Positions 1-6,698 of a stretch of DNA of 11,363 nt are shown in pieces. Below the pieces are notes generated by a model. It was not told the origin of the DNA and did no database searches. It was given only the letters and a program-made list of their open reading frames with translations. Source of the stretch: a bacterium UBP10_UBA1149 (GTDB lineage: Bacteria; Desulfobacterota; Binatia; UBA1149); the NCBI GenBank assembly GCA_002311335.1, contig DBZX01000015.1, forward strand, positions 11,458 through 22,820. Direction: 5' to 3'. Position 1 is the first letter of the stretch, and each line of letters begins with the position of its first letter. Made by a program: the position numbers and the translations under genes.

Positions 1-1281
1 GATAGTGACCTGCTCGACATGGTAACCGCCGGCAGCCTGTTGCCGCTTGGTGCCTACTGGACCGACGGCGAGGGCCAGCCGCGCGACGACCGCAACATTG
101 TCTACGAACTCGACGTGCAGAGGCTCGGGACCGATACGGCAGTGGTCATGCGTGGCCAGGGCCCGGCGGGCGAAGAGATCACCAAGCGCGTGACCCTGCA
201 CGGGGGTTCTTACGTTCTCGACGTAGAGCTCGAGGTAAAGGCCGAGGGTAGTCGCTCAACCGGCTTGTCCTGGACCCGGCAATTGGGCCAACAGGCCAAC
301 CGCTTTGCGGGGACAGAAGGGCCCGTGGCGTTCATAGACGGTGAGCTGGAGGCAAGCGCGGCGTCGGGGCTCGAAGAGCCCCTGATCCAGCTGGGCCAGA
401 TTACCTGGGCGGGCTACGCAAGCCACTATTTCATGGCGGCATTTTTTCCGCCCGAAACTACCGCGCTGCGGTTTGTTGCCGCCGCGGGATCAGGCCTGGG
501 CGAAGTCACCTTGTGGGAGGACGGCGCCGACAGCCTGGCCTGGAGCCTGTTCGTTGGGCCTAAGCGGTTGCACCTGCTCGAAGACGTCGGCCACTCGCTC
601 GACACGGCAATCGACCTGGGTTGGTTCTCGGCCATAGCCCGACCGATGCTCGAGGCGCTTATTTTTCTGGAGCGCTACGTGGGCAATTTCGGGGTGGCGA
701 TACTGCTGCTCACGCTGGGCGTGAGGGTGCTGTTCTACCCCGTCAACAAGCGACAGGCCCACGCCATGAAGGCCATGCAGAAAGTGCAGCCTGAGCTCAA
801 GAAGATACAGGAAAAGTATAAAGATGATCGCGAGACCCTCAATCGCGAAATGATGGAGCTCTATCGCCGTCACAAGGTGAACCCGCTTTCGGGTTGCCTG
901 CCGATGGTGGTGCAGATCCCCGTGTTCCTGGGCTTGTACAACGCGCTCATGCAGGCAATTGAGCTACGTCACGCCCCTTTCATAGGCTGGATGACCGACC
1001 TGTCGCAGCCCGACAGACTCGGTAGCCTGGCCATTCCTTTTGTCTCCCCGCCCGGAATACCGGTCATGACCCTGTTCATGGGGGCCAGCATGGTCCTCCA
1101 ACAGCGCATGACCCCGAGCATGGGAGATCCCGCCCAGCAGAAGATGATGATGCTCATGCCCGTCGTCTTCACAGTCATGTTTGTAAACTTTCCCTCCGGC
1201 CTGGTGTTGTACTGGTTCACGAATAACCTGCTTTCAATCGCGCAGCAGTACCACACCAACCGGCAGCGGACACAGGAGTAA
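1..1281 (+). CDS. yidC: YidC/Oxa1 membrane protein insertase, 5'-truncated by window edge
   Basis: The frame is open at base 1, so the window holds the C-terminal 426 residues; the true start lies upstream. YidC inserts proteins into the inner membrane alone or with SecYEG and helps F0 subunits such as subunit c enter the membrane. The first ~600 nt encode the end of the periplasmic P1 beta domain. The conserved five-helix core follows: a helix at about 646-738 containing the groove arginine (codon 724-726, context LGVRVLFYP), a charged cytoplasmic hairpin at 742-890 ending in KVNPLSG, then helices around 895-966, 1039-1116 and 1141-1251 with the family motifs GCLPMVVQIPVFLGLY and FPSGLVLYW. 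The tail after the last helix is short, as in proteobacterial YidC. The gene ends in two in-frame stops (TAA TAA, 1279-1284), 7 nt before khpB. Identity is secure from alignment to the remembered E. coli sequence; the missing part cannot be judged. Confidence 0.97.
   Translation, partial: DSDLLDMVTAGSLLPLGAYWTDGEGQPRDDRNIVYELDVQRLGTDTAVVMRGQGPAGEEITKRVTLHGGSYVLDVELEVKAEGSRSTGLSWTRQLGQQANRFAGTEGPVAFIDGELEASAASGLEEPLIQLGQITWAGYASHYFMAAFFPPETTALRFVAAAGSGLGEVTLWEDGADSLAWSLFVGPKRLHLLEDVGHSLDTAIDLGWFSAIARPMLEALIFLERYVGNFGVAILLLTLGVRVLFYPVNKRQAHAMKAMQKVQPELKKIQEKYKDDRETLNREMMELYRRHKVNPLSGCLPMVVQIPVFLGLYNALMQAIELRHAPFIGWMTDLSQPDRLGSLAIPFVSPPGIPVMTLFMGASMVLQQRMTPSMGDPAQQKMMMLMPVVFTVMFVNFPSGLVLYWFTNNLLSIAQQYHTNRQRTQE
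1274..1278 (+). promoter_or_regulatory. Shine-Dalgarno AGGAG for khpB
   Basis: AGGAG lies 10 nt before the khpB ATG at 1289 and overlaps the last codons of yidC. This supports the chosen khpB start and suggests translation coupled to yidC. Confidence 0.75.
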
Positions 1282-1288
1282 TAAGCCG

Positions 1289-2497
1289 ATGTCAGATAGC
1301 GTCGAGGTACAGGGAGTTACGGTCGAAGAAGCCATTCAGTTGGCTCTTAATCAGCTTGGGCTGACTCGTGATCGTGTTGAGATAAAAATACAGCGGCATC
1401 CGCGCAAGGGGTTCCTTGGCGTGGGCGCCCGTCGTGCCCAGGTACGGGCAACGCCCCGTCCGGGTGTCATGGAGGACGGTCAGAGTTACGACATGGCCGA
1501 GCAGAGCGGACGGCGGCGGCGCGGACGTCGTCGTGGCGGCGAAGGCGATGGTGGAGCTTCTCGTGGCGGCAATCGCCGAGAGGGTGGCGGCCGTGGGCGG
1601 CGCGACGATAAGAAGCGCAACGACAACAGGAATCGTGGTGGTGGAGCTTCGGCTGCGGACGGCGACAACGCTTCTCGCCAGGGCGACAACGCTTCTCGCC
1701 AGGGCGACAGCGCTTCTCGCCAGGGCGGCAACGGTGCCCAGGGCGGCAACCAGGAAGCCCGCAGTGGTAGTCGGCGGCGGCGTGGCCGTCGCGGCAGGGG
1801 CCGAGGTGGTCAGGGTGGCGGTCAGCAAGCTGATAGCCAGCAATCCGGCGGCCAGCAGCAACAGGCCGATAGCCAGCAAACCGGTGGCCAGCGGGAGAAA
1901 CAGCCCGAGAAGCAACCGGAGAAGCAGGCCCCCTCGCCGCCCTTGAGCGAAGAAGAAAAAGTAAAACTTTGCGATCGCGGAGCCGAACTCATGGGCCAGT
2001 TGATCGCTTCCATGGGTTTTCCAGGCCGGGTGAGCGCCAGCCTCGTAGACGACGGCAACGAAGTCGTGGTGAGGGTCAGGTCCGAAACCGACGCCATGCT
2101 GGTCGGCCCCGAGGCCGAGTGCCTGGACGCGCTGGAGCACTTGCTCAACCGCATGATTCACAAAGGCGAGCGGGCTGATCGCCTGCGCGTCACCGTCGAT
2201 ATAGGCGACTACCGCGCGCTGCGGGCCACCGTGCTTGAAGCTCTTGCAGCCAGGCTGGGCGAGCAGGTGATCGGCGACGTAAAGGGCGTTCAGCTGGCGG
2301 CCATGAGCCCGGCGGACCGGCGGGTTTTCCAGGGAGCCCTGGCCGAGACCGAGGGTCTCAAGCTGCGCGTACTGGGCTCTGGCTTTTATCGTAAGATACG
2401 CATGTTGCCGGTTGTGGATGAGGCCGTGGTCAGCGAAGGCGAGTTCGGCCAGGACCAGGAAATAGACAGTCACGCTCCCGCTCCGGTGGCTGCCTGA
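1289..2497 (+). CDS. khpB: KhpB/Jag/EloR-family RNA-binding protein with long RG/Q-rich linker
   Basis: A 402-residue protein directly after yidC, the normal position of jag/khpB. The Jag_N domain occupies residues 1-58, with the signature KGFLGVGARRAQV at 40-52. Residues ~72-217 are a low-complexity linker rich in Arg, Gly and Gln, with three kinds of short tandem repeat. The C-terminal half carries a type II KH domain (about 222-300) and an R3H-like domain (about 305-375). KhpB proteins bind RNA, usually with KhpA, and in Gram-positives affect cell elongation; their role in proteobacteria is poorly known. Two motifs look off: the KH loop normally reading GKRG here reads GPEA (273-276), and the R3H Arg-x3-His reads RRVFQ (344-348), so Gln replaces His. 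The linker makes the protein roughly twice the length of simple Jag proteins. The family call is firm; preserved RNA binding by the folded domains is uncertain. Confidence 0.93.
   Translation: MSDSVEVQGVTVEEAIQLALNQLGLTRDRVEIKIQRHPRKGFLGVGARRAQVRATPRPGVMEDGQSYDMAEQSGRRRRGRRRGGEGDGGASRGGNRREGGGRGRRDDKKRNDNRNRGGGASAADGDNASRQGDNASRQGDSASRQGGNGAQGGNQEARSGSRRRRGRRGRGRGGQGGGQQADSQQSGGQQQQADSQQTGGQREKQPEKQPEKQAPSPPLSEEEKVKLCDRGAELMGQLIASMGFPGRVSASLVDDGNEVVVRVRSETDAMLVGPEAECLDALEHLLNRMIHKGERADRLRVTVDIGDYRALRATVLEALAARLGEQVIGDVKGVQLAAMSPADRRVFQGALAETEGLKLRVLGSGFYRKIRMLPVVDEAVVSEGEFGQDQEIDSHAPAPVAA
1661..1723 (+). repeat. Three tandem 21-bp repeats in khpB linker (GDNASRQ units)
   Basis: The units are 1661-1681, 1682-1702 and 1703-1723. 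The first two are identical and the third has one A-to-G change that turns Asn into Ser. They encode GDNASRQ, GDNASRQ and GDSASRQ. Near-identity at synonymous positions points to recent slippage or unequal exchange; the 21-nt unit keeps the frame. Confidence 0.95.
1823..1891 (+). repeat. Two imperfect 33-36-bp repeats in khpB linker (QQADSQQ-S/T-GGQ)
   Basis: Residues 179-190 and 191-201 repeat the pattern QQADSQQ, then Ser or Thr, then GGQ. The DNA copies differ at several third positions, so this duplication looks older than the 21-bp array upstream. It makes the linker Gln-rich just before the KH domain. Confidence 0.85.
1895..1927 (+). repeat. EKQP short tandem repeat in khpB linker
   Basis: Residues 203-213 read EKQP, EKQP, EKQ, a 12-nt unit repeated nearly three times, with synonymous differences. 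It forms a charged spacer between the Gln-rich segment and the KH domain. Confidence 0.85.
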
Positions 2498-2510
2498 GCG
2501 GGGCGCGCCC

Positions 2511-3902
2511 TTGTACAAGACCGACACGATCGCTGCCTGCGCTACGGCCGCCGGTACAGCGGCTATAGCCGTCGTGAGGGTCAGCGGGGCGCTGGTACCA
2601 GCCATAGCCGCGGCGGTTTTTCGACCGTCCTCCGACCGTCCCCTCGAGCCCTGGAAGCTCAGCCACGGCACCGCGGTCGACCCCGACAGCGAACGCCCGA
2701 TTGACGAGGTGTTGTGTGTCGTGATGCCGGGTCCCCGCAGTTTCACCGGCGAAGACTGCCTCGAGATCCAGTGCCACGGTTCGCCCGTGGTGGTAGAGAG
2801 AATCATGGGCGCGGTTCACGCAGCCGGCGCCAGGCCCGCTGACAGGGGCGAGTTCACGCGCCGGGCGGTGCTCAACGGCCGCATGGACCTGAGCCAGGCC
2901 GAGGCCTTGATCGATCTCATAAACGCGCCTGCCGGACTAGCGGCCGAAGCCGCCTGGGAGCAGTTACAGGGCGGTCTGTCGGCCAGGCTGGCTTCGCTCA
3001 GGGAGCAGCTGTGCGGGCTGCTGGCGGCGGCCGAAGCCGACGTTGATTTCAGCGAAGACGAAATCGGAGAACCCGATCCCGAGGCGTCGCTGCGGGCGCT
3101 GGCAGGTCTGCAATCCGAAGTGGCCTCGTTGCTCGATTCTTTCACCCTCGGCCGTCGCTTGCGCGAGGGTTGTCGACTGGTGCTCTACGGCTTGCCCAAT
3201 GCCGGTAAGTCGAGTCTCTTCAACGCCCTGCTCGGGCACGGCAGGGTGCTCGTCTCAAGCGAACCCGGAACCACCCGCGATTGCGTACAGGAGACCGTCG
3301 AACTTGCCGGCCTCGCGCTGGTGATGACCGATACCGCCGGCCTGGGCGAGTACCTGGTCGGGGACACGAGCATGAACATGACCGACCTCGACCGTGCCGC
3401 CACCGAGCGTAGTCGACAGGCCATGCAGGAGGCCGATCTGCGCGTGTTGGTTGTGGACGGTTCGCGGCCTGAACTGCTCGAGGCCAATATTGAGCTTGCT
3501 GCTGGAGCCGACCTGTTGTTGCTCAACAAGCTCGATCTCGGTTGCTCGCTGGACAGCGCGCGCCTGTCGCAGGCCGCTGATGGAGCGCCGGTGCTCGGGG
3601 TGTCGGCGCTGTCGGGCGAAGGCTGTGAGCAGCTGGCCGAGACCGTTCGCGACAAGCTCAACAGCGTACTGGGCGAGCCCGGGCAACCTGCCTTCATGGG
3701 CAGGGAGCGGCACCGCGTTTCGCTTGAAAAGGCGGCGCTCGCATTGCAGCAGGCCAGTGGCCTGTTGCGCGACCGAGCCGGTAGCGAATTGCTCGCCTTT
3801 GAGCTACGGCAGGGGCTCGAAGGGCTGTCGGCGCTTACCGAGGTCCTGGATAACGAAGAGATACTGGACGTGATATTTTCTGAGTTCTGCGTGGGCAAGT
3901 AG
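2511..3902 (+). CDS. mnmE: tRNA modification GTPase MnmE
   Basis: A 463-residue protein, normal length for MnmE. With MnmG it adds the (carboxymethyl)aminomethyl group at C5 of wobble U34 in certain tRNAs, using 5,10-methylene-THF and GTP. The TTG start is chosen because it gives the family N-terminus MYKTDTIAA; it follows khpB by 13 nt and has no strong Shine-Dalgarno. The N-terminal folate-binding domain covers ~1-118 and a helical domain begins with GEFTRRAVLNGRMDLSQAEA (113-132). The inserted G domain has G1 GLPNAGKS (227-234, including the potassium-coordinating Asn of the family), G2 GTTRD (253-257), G3 DTAG (274-277) and G4 NKLD (339-342). The protein ends with the catalytic FCVGK. Odd points: GTAAIAVVRVSG (15-26) replaces the usual GRGG-type start, and switch II is about eight residues longer than in E. 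coli, with Asp294 where E. coli has catalytic Glu282. Confidence 0.96.
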   Translation: MYKTDTIAACATAAGTAAIAVVRVSGALVPAIAAAVFRPSSDRPLEPWKLSHGTAVDPDSERPIDEVLCVVMPGPRSFTGEDCLEIQCHGSPVVVERIMGAVHAAGARPADRGEFTRRAVLNGRMDLSQAEALIDLINAPAGLAAEAAWEQLQGGLSARLASLREQLCGLLAAAEADVDFSEDEIGEPDPEASLRALAGLQSEVASLLDSFTLGRRLREGCRLVLYGLPNAGKSSLFNALLGHGRVLVSSEPGTTRDCVQETVELAGLALVMTDTAGLGEYLVGDTSMNMTDLDRAATERSRQAMQEADLRVLVVDGSRPELLEANIELAAGADLLLLNKLDLGCSLDSARLSQAADGAPVLGVSALSGEGCEQLAETVRDKLNSVLGEPGQPAFMGRERHRVSLEKAALALQQASGLLRDRAGSELLAFELRQGLEGLSALTEVLDNEEILDVIFSEFCVGK

Positions 3903-3922
3903 GAGAGCCGGCGGCTGAGACA

Positions 3923-5812
3923 ATGGGAAGCAGGGATACAGATTATGACGTAATCGTCATCGGCGCAGGTCACGCCGGCATGGAAGCCGCGCTGTTGGCG
4001 GCGCGTTCGGGTTGTCGCACGCTGCTCGTGACCATGGACTCGAACCGACTTGCACGCATGTCATGTAACCCGGCGATTGGCGGCATAGGCAAGGGCCACC
4101 TGGTGCGCGAGATCGATGCCCTCGGTGGCGAGATGGGCCGTGCCATTGACGAGTGTGGCATACAGTTCCGCCGCTTGAACACGCGCAAGGGTCCAGCGGT
4201 GCAGGCCACCCGCGCCCAGGCCGACAAGCTGCTCTACAGTCGTCGCATGACGCAGGTGGCCCGCGACACGCAAGGGCTTACCCTGCTTGAAGGCGAGGTC
4301 ACCGAACTGCTGCACGATGCTGGCCGGGTGCGGGGCGTGCTGAGCGGCGGCGGACAAGCTTACTTTGCGCCTGCTGTGATCGTTACCACGGGAACTTTTC
4401 TTGAGGGGCTGATCCGCGAAGGCGATAGGCAGAGCAGTGGCGGTCGGGCCGGCGACCGGGCCTCGCACGGGCTGAGCGCTTCGTTGCGCGATGTCGGCTT
4501 GCTCACCGGCAGGTTGAAGACGGGTACCTGTCCGCGGCTGTCGGCGCGCAGCATAGCCTGGGATCGCCTGGTCGAGCAGCCGGGCGACCCCGACATGCCG
4601 ACTTTTTCTTTTGACGACATCGTCCCTCCCCTGCCGCAGTTGAGCTGCTACCTCACCGCGACCAACCCGATGACGCATCGCATTATAAACGATAACCTCC
4701 AGAAATCGCCGATGTACAACGGCACGATAGAATGCGGCGGTCCCCGCTACTGCCCGGCCCTGGAGGACAAGGTCGTACGCTTTCCCGAGCGGGATACCCA
4801 TCGGATCTTTCTTGAACCCGAAGGCCTGGACAGCGACGAGGTCTATCCCAACGGGCTGTCGACCGCCTTACCGCTGGAGGTGCAGGAACAGTTCGTGCAC
4901 AGCATCGAGGGGCTGGAGCAGGCCATCATTGTCAGGCCGGGCTACGCCATAGAGTACGACTACGTGGAGCCCACCCAGCTCGGTCCGTCCTTGGAGACCC
5001 GGGTGCTGGGCGGACTGTTCCTGGCCGGTCAGATCAACGGAACCACTGGCTACGAAGAGGCCGCCGCCCAGGGCCTGATGGCAGGCATCAACGCCGTGCG
5101 CCTGGTGTCCGGTAGCGATGCCCTGCTGCTGGCTCGCGATGAGGCATACATTGGCGTGATGATAGACGATCTCGTTACCCGGGGTGTTGAGGGCGAACCC
5201 TACCGTATGTTCACTTCGAGGGCCGAGTATCGATTGCTGCTCAGAGAGGACAACGCTGACCTGAGGCTCGCCGCCCACGCGCGGTCGATCGGCGTCCTGA
5301 GCGGCAAGCGGCTGGCCTCGCTTGAGCGCAGGGAGAGCGGCTTGCGCCGGGCCACCGCGGCCCTGAAGTCAACCCGGCTCAATCCAGACGGCGAGCTTCG
5401 AGCCGGCCTTGGTGAGGCGGGGATAGCGGTGCCTACCGGCTCTAACAGTTGCTGGGAGATGCTCAGGCGGCCGGCGATTGACTACCAGCTTCTCAGCCGC
5501 CTGGTTGTACGGGCTGGCTTGACCGCCCTGCCCCGCGTCGAGCCTGACGTGGCAGCCCTGGTGCAGACCGAGGCGGCCTACGATGGCTACCTCGGCCGCC
5601 AACGCGAAGAGGTTGAGCGCATGAAAAAGCTTGAGGGTACTTCCCTGGCCGAGGATTTTGACTACGAGGCCGTCAAGGGCTTGTCGGCCGAGGCCCGGGA
5701 GAAACTAGCGCGTATCAGGCCTGCTTCGCTGGGGCAGGTCTCCCGGGTAAGTGGCCTGACACCGGCCTCGGTGTCGGCCATCGCGATTCATCTCAAAAAG
5801 CGCAGTGCATGA
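3923..5812 (+). CDS. mnmG: tRNA uridine-34 modification FAD enzyme MnmG (GidA)
   Basis: A 629-residue protein, the expected length. It is the FAD- and NADH-dependent partner of MnmE in wobble-uridine modification. The N-terminal Rossmann motif GAGHAG is at residues 14-19. The family's two functional cysteines are present: Cys48 in MSCNPAIGGIGKGHL and Cys277 in GGPRYCPALEDKV. A second FAD-contact segment, GYEEAAAQG, is at 376-384. The C-terminal helical, MnmE-interacting region ends with the typical GLSAEAREKL and RPASLGQVSRVSG stretches. The ATG at 3923 lies 20 nt after mnmE and gives the usual short lead before the first beta strand (YDVIVIGAG). An AGGAG at 3901-3905 is rather far upstream, so the ribosome site is weak. 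The stop overlaps the rsmG start by 4 nt. No missing key residue seen. Confidence 0.97.
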   Translation: MGSRDTDYDVIVIGAGHAGMEAALLAARSGCRTLLVTMDSNRLARMSCNPAIGGIGKGHLVREIDALGGEMGRAIDECGIQFRRLNTRKGPAVQATRAQADKLLYSRRMTQVARDTQGLTLLEGEVTELLHDAGRVRGVLSGGGQAYFAPAVIVTTGTFLEGLIREGDRQSSGGRAGDRASHGLSASLRDVGLLTGRLKTGTCPRLSARSIAWDRLVEQPGDPDMPTFSFDDIVPPLPQLSCYLTATNPMTHRIINDNLQKSPMYNGTIECGGPRYCPALEDKVVRFPERDTHRIFLEPEGLDSDEVYPNGLSTALPLEVQEQFVHSIEGLEQAIIVRPGYAIEYDYVEPTQLGPSLETRVLGGLFLAGQINGTTGYEEAAAQGLMAGINAVRLVSGSDALLLARDEAYIGVMIDDLVTRGVEGEPYRMFTSRAEYRLLLREDNADLRLAAHARSIGVLSGKRLASLERRESGLRRATAALKSTRLNPDGELRAGLGEAGIAVPTGSNSCWEMLRRPAIDYQLLSRLVVRAGLTALPRVEPDVAALVQTEAAYDGYLGRQREEVERMKKLEGTSLAEDFDYEAVKGLSAEAREKLARIRPASLGQVSRVSGLTPASVSAIAIHLKKRSA

Positions 5813-6447
5813 AAGACGAGCTCTCCAGGCTGCAGGCTGGAGCAGCCGCGTTGGGGCTGGCGCTGGACGATGAGATCGCGCTCAGGTTGATTAATTATCT
5901 CGACGAACTTTACCGTTGGAACAGGGTCCAGCGGCTCACAGCTATCCCCCGAGAGCAGGCCGTAGAAGCCCAGCTGCTTGATTCGCTGGCCCTGGTGGAC
6001 TGCCTTTCGGGATGCAGGGACATTGTTGACCTCGGAAGCGGCGCGGGCTTGCCGGGTGTGCCCCTGGCGGTGGTTCTGCCGGGCGTGCGCGTGACCCTGG
6101 TCGAGAAACGTCGCAAGCGGGCGGGCTTCCTGGAGCAGGTGATCAGGTGCTGTCAGCTGACTGATTGCAGCGTGATCAACGAGGACGTCGAATCTCCCGG
6201 GGTTCGGGATCGGCGCTTTGACGCCGTGGTGTCGCGGGCTTTTCAGGCCCCGCATCGTTTCATGGAGACGGGGGCGGGTTTGCTTCGCGAGGGGGGGCGC
6301 CTGCTGGTCATGGCCGGCGGCGCTGCCGCTCAGCCCGACCCCGGACAAAGCGGCCTGCAACTCGAGCGGCAGCGGGATTACGATCTCGGTCAGGCCGGTG
6401 GCCGCCGGCTCTTTGTTTATCGCCTGAACGACGACGGCCAGGGCTGA
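5809..6447 (+). CDS. rsmG: 16S rRNA (guanine-527-N7) methyltransferase RsmG (GidB)
   Basis: A 212-residue SAM-dependent methyltransferase, the usual size for RsmG, which methylates N7 of G527 in the 530 loop of 16S rRNA. The SAM-binding motif I is VDLGSGAGLPGVPLAV (about 73-88). The acidic end of strand two with a basic cluster, LVEKRRKRAGFL, is at 97-108, and VVSRAF, seen in the family, is at 140-145. The N-terminal helical region has the RWN and LTAI elements (36-46) and LLDSLAL (56-62), although the usual His of KHFLDSL is not there. The ATG overlaps the mnmG stop as ATGA (5809-5812), indicating translational coupling. The first parS palindrome begins 13 nt after its stop. In family members, loss of this enzyme gives low-level streptomycin resistance. 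Confidence 0.95.
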   Translation: MKDELSRLQAGAAALGLALDDEIALRLINYLDELYRWNRVQRLTAIPREQAVEAQLLDSLALVDCLSGCRDIVDLGSGAGLPGVPLAVVLPGVRVTLVEKRRKRAGFLEQVIRCCQLTDCSVINEDVESPGVRDRRFDAVVSRAFQAPHRFMETGAGLLREGGRLLVMAGGAAAQPDPGQSGLQLERQRDYDLGQAGGRRLFVYRLNDDGQG

Positions 6448-6460
6448 ATCGTCGCCAGAT

Positions 6461-6476
6461 TGTTTCACGTGAAACA
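6461..6476. promoter_or_regulatory. parS centromere site 1 (perfect 16-bp palindrome)
   Basis: The sequence TGTTTCACGTGAAACA is the canonical bacterial chromosomal parS consensus with no mismatch. It is extended by one A-T pair and one T-A pair on each side to a 20-bp palindrome (6459-6478). ParB, encoded about 1 kb downstream, is expected to load here with CTP and slide onto flanking DNA. Its position between rsmG and parA means ParB could also affect parA transcription. Confidence 0.97.
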
Positions 6477-6543
6477 ATTTCCGGCTCAGTCCGTGGCAGA
6501 TCGTTTCATAAGTTGGCCTCAGCGCTGCTTTGCTTCCGGTAGA

Positions 6544-6559
6544 TGTTTCACGTGAAACA
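6544..6559. promoter_or_regulatory. parS centromere site 2 (perfect 16-bp palindrome)
   Basis: A second TGTTTCACGTGAAACA, identical in all 16 positions to site 1 and 83 bp downstream, about eight helical turns. Both copies are followed by AATTT on the plus strand. It lies 139 bp before the chosen parA start, upstream of the -10-like TATAAG. Confidence 0.97.
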
Positions 6560-6698
6560 ATTTTCAGCCGGAATGAATTCCGCCCCTGGATCCGTATAAG
6601 GCCGCCTGTATCGCCGAATGTGCCTGCCGCTGTGCCCAGAAGGCTCGCAATCAGGCTTCTGGCGTGATAATTCCAAGGGGAGAAGAGCGGATGGTTCG

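Larger units (their letters stand above)
6448..6698 (+). other. rsmG-parA intergenic region: centromere and probable parA promoter
   Basis: This 251-nt gap holds two perfect parS sites, described separately, and a likely start region for parAB. TATAAG (6595-6600) and GATAAT (6666-6671) resemble -10 boxes, but I find no convincing -35 at the right distance for either. A 5-bp hairpin (CGGAA, loop TGAA, TTCCG) sits at 6569-6582. I see no DnaA-box cluster and no intrinsic terminator after rsmG. A purine-rich Shine-Dalgarno stretch, AAGGGGAG then AGAAGAG, lies at 6675-6687. Confidence 0.7.

Noticed and set aside
1279..1284. Frameshift or extension at the yidC end, because of two adjacent stops
   Set aside because: TAA TAA is a simple tandem stop after a C-terminus of normal length; nothing is disrupted.
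1661..1723. CRISPR-like array of direct repeats
   Set aside because: The units are contiguous without spacers, keep the khpB frame and encode a simple peptide repeat.
1292..2806. 504-codon open frame on the minus strand opposite khpB
   Set aside because: It lies antisense to a clear khpB and the start of mnmE, has low-complexity Ala/Thr/Leu content mirroring the RG-rich linker, and no recognisable domain. It is a by-product of GC-rich repetitive coding DNA.
6618..6698. Upstream extension of ParA from the ATG at 6618
   Set aside because: The extra 27 residues (Cys, Pro and Gly rich) resemble no ParA N-terminus, whereas the ATG at 6699 puts the Walker A Lys at residue 11 as expected.
6448..6698. 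Replication origin (oriC)
   Set aside because: The region is origin-proximal by gene content, but I see no TTATCCACA-type DnaA boxes or AT-rich unwinding stretch, only parS sites.
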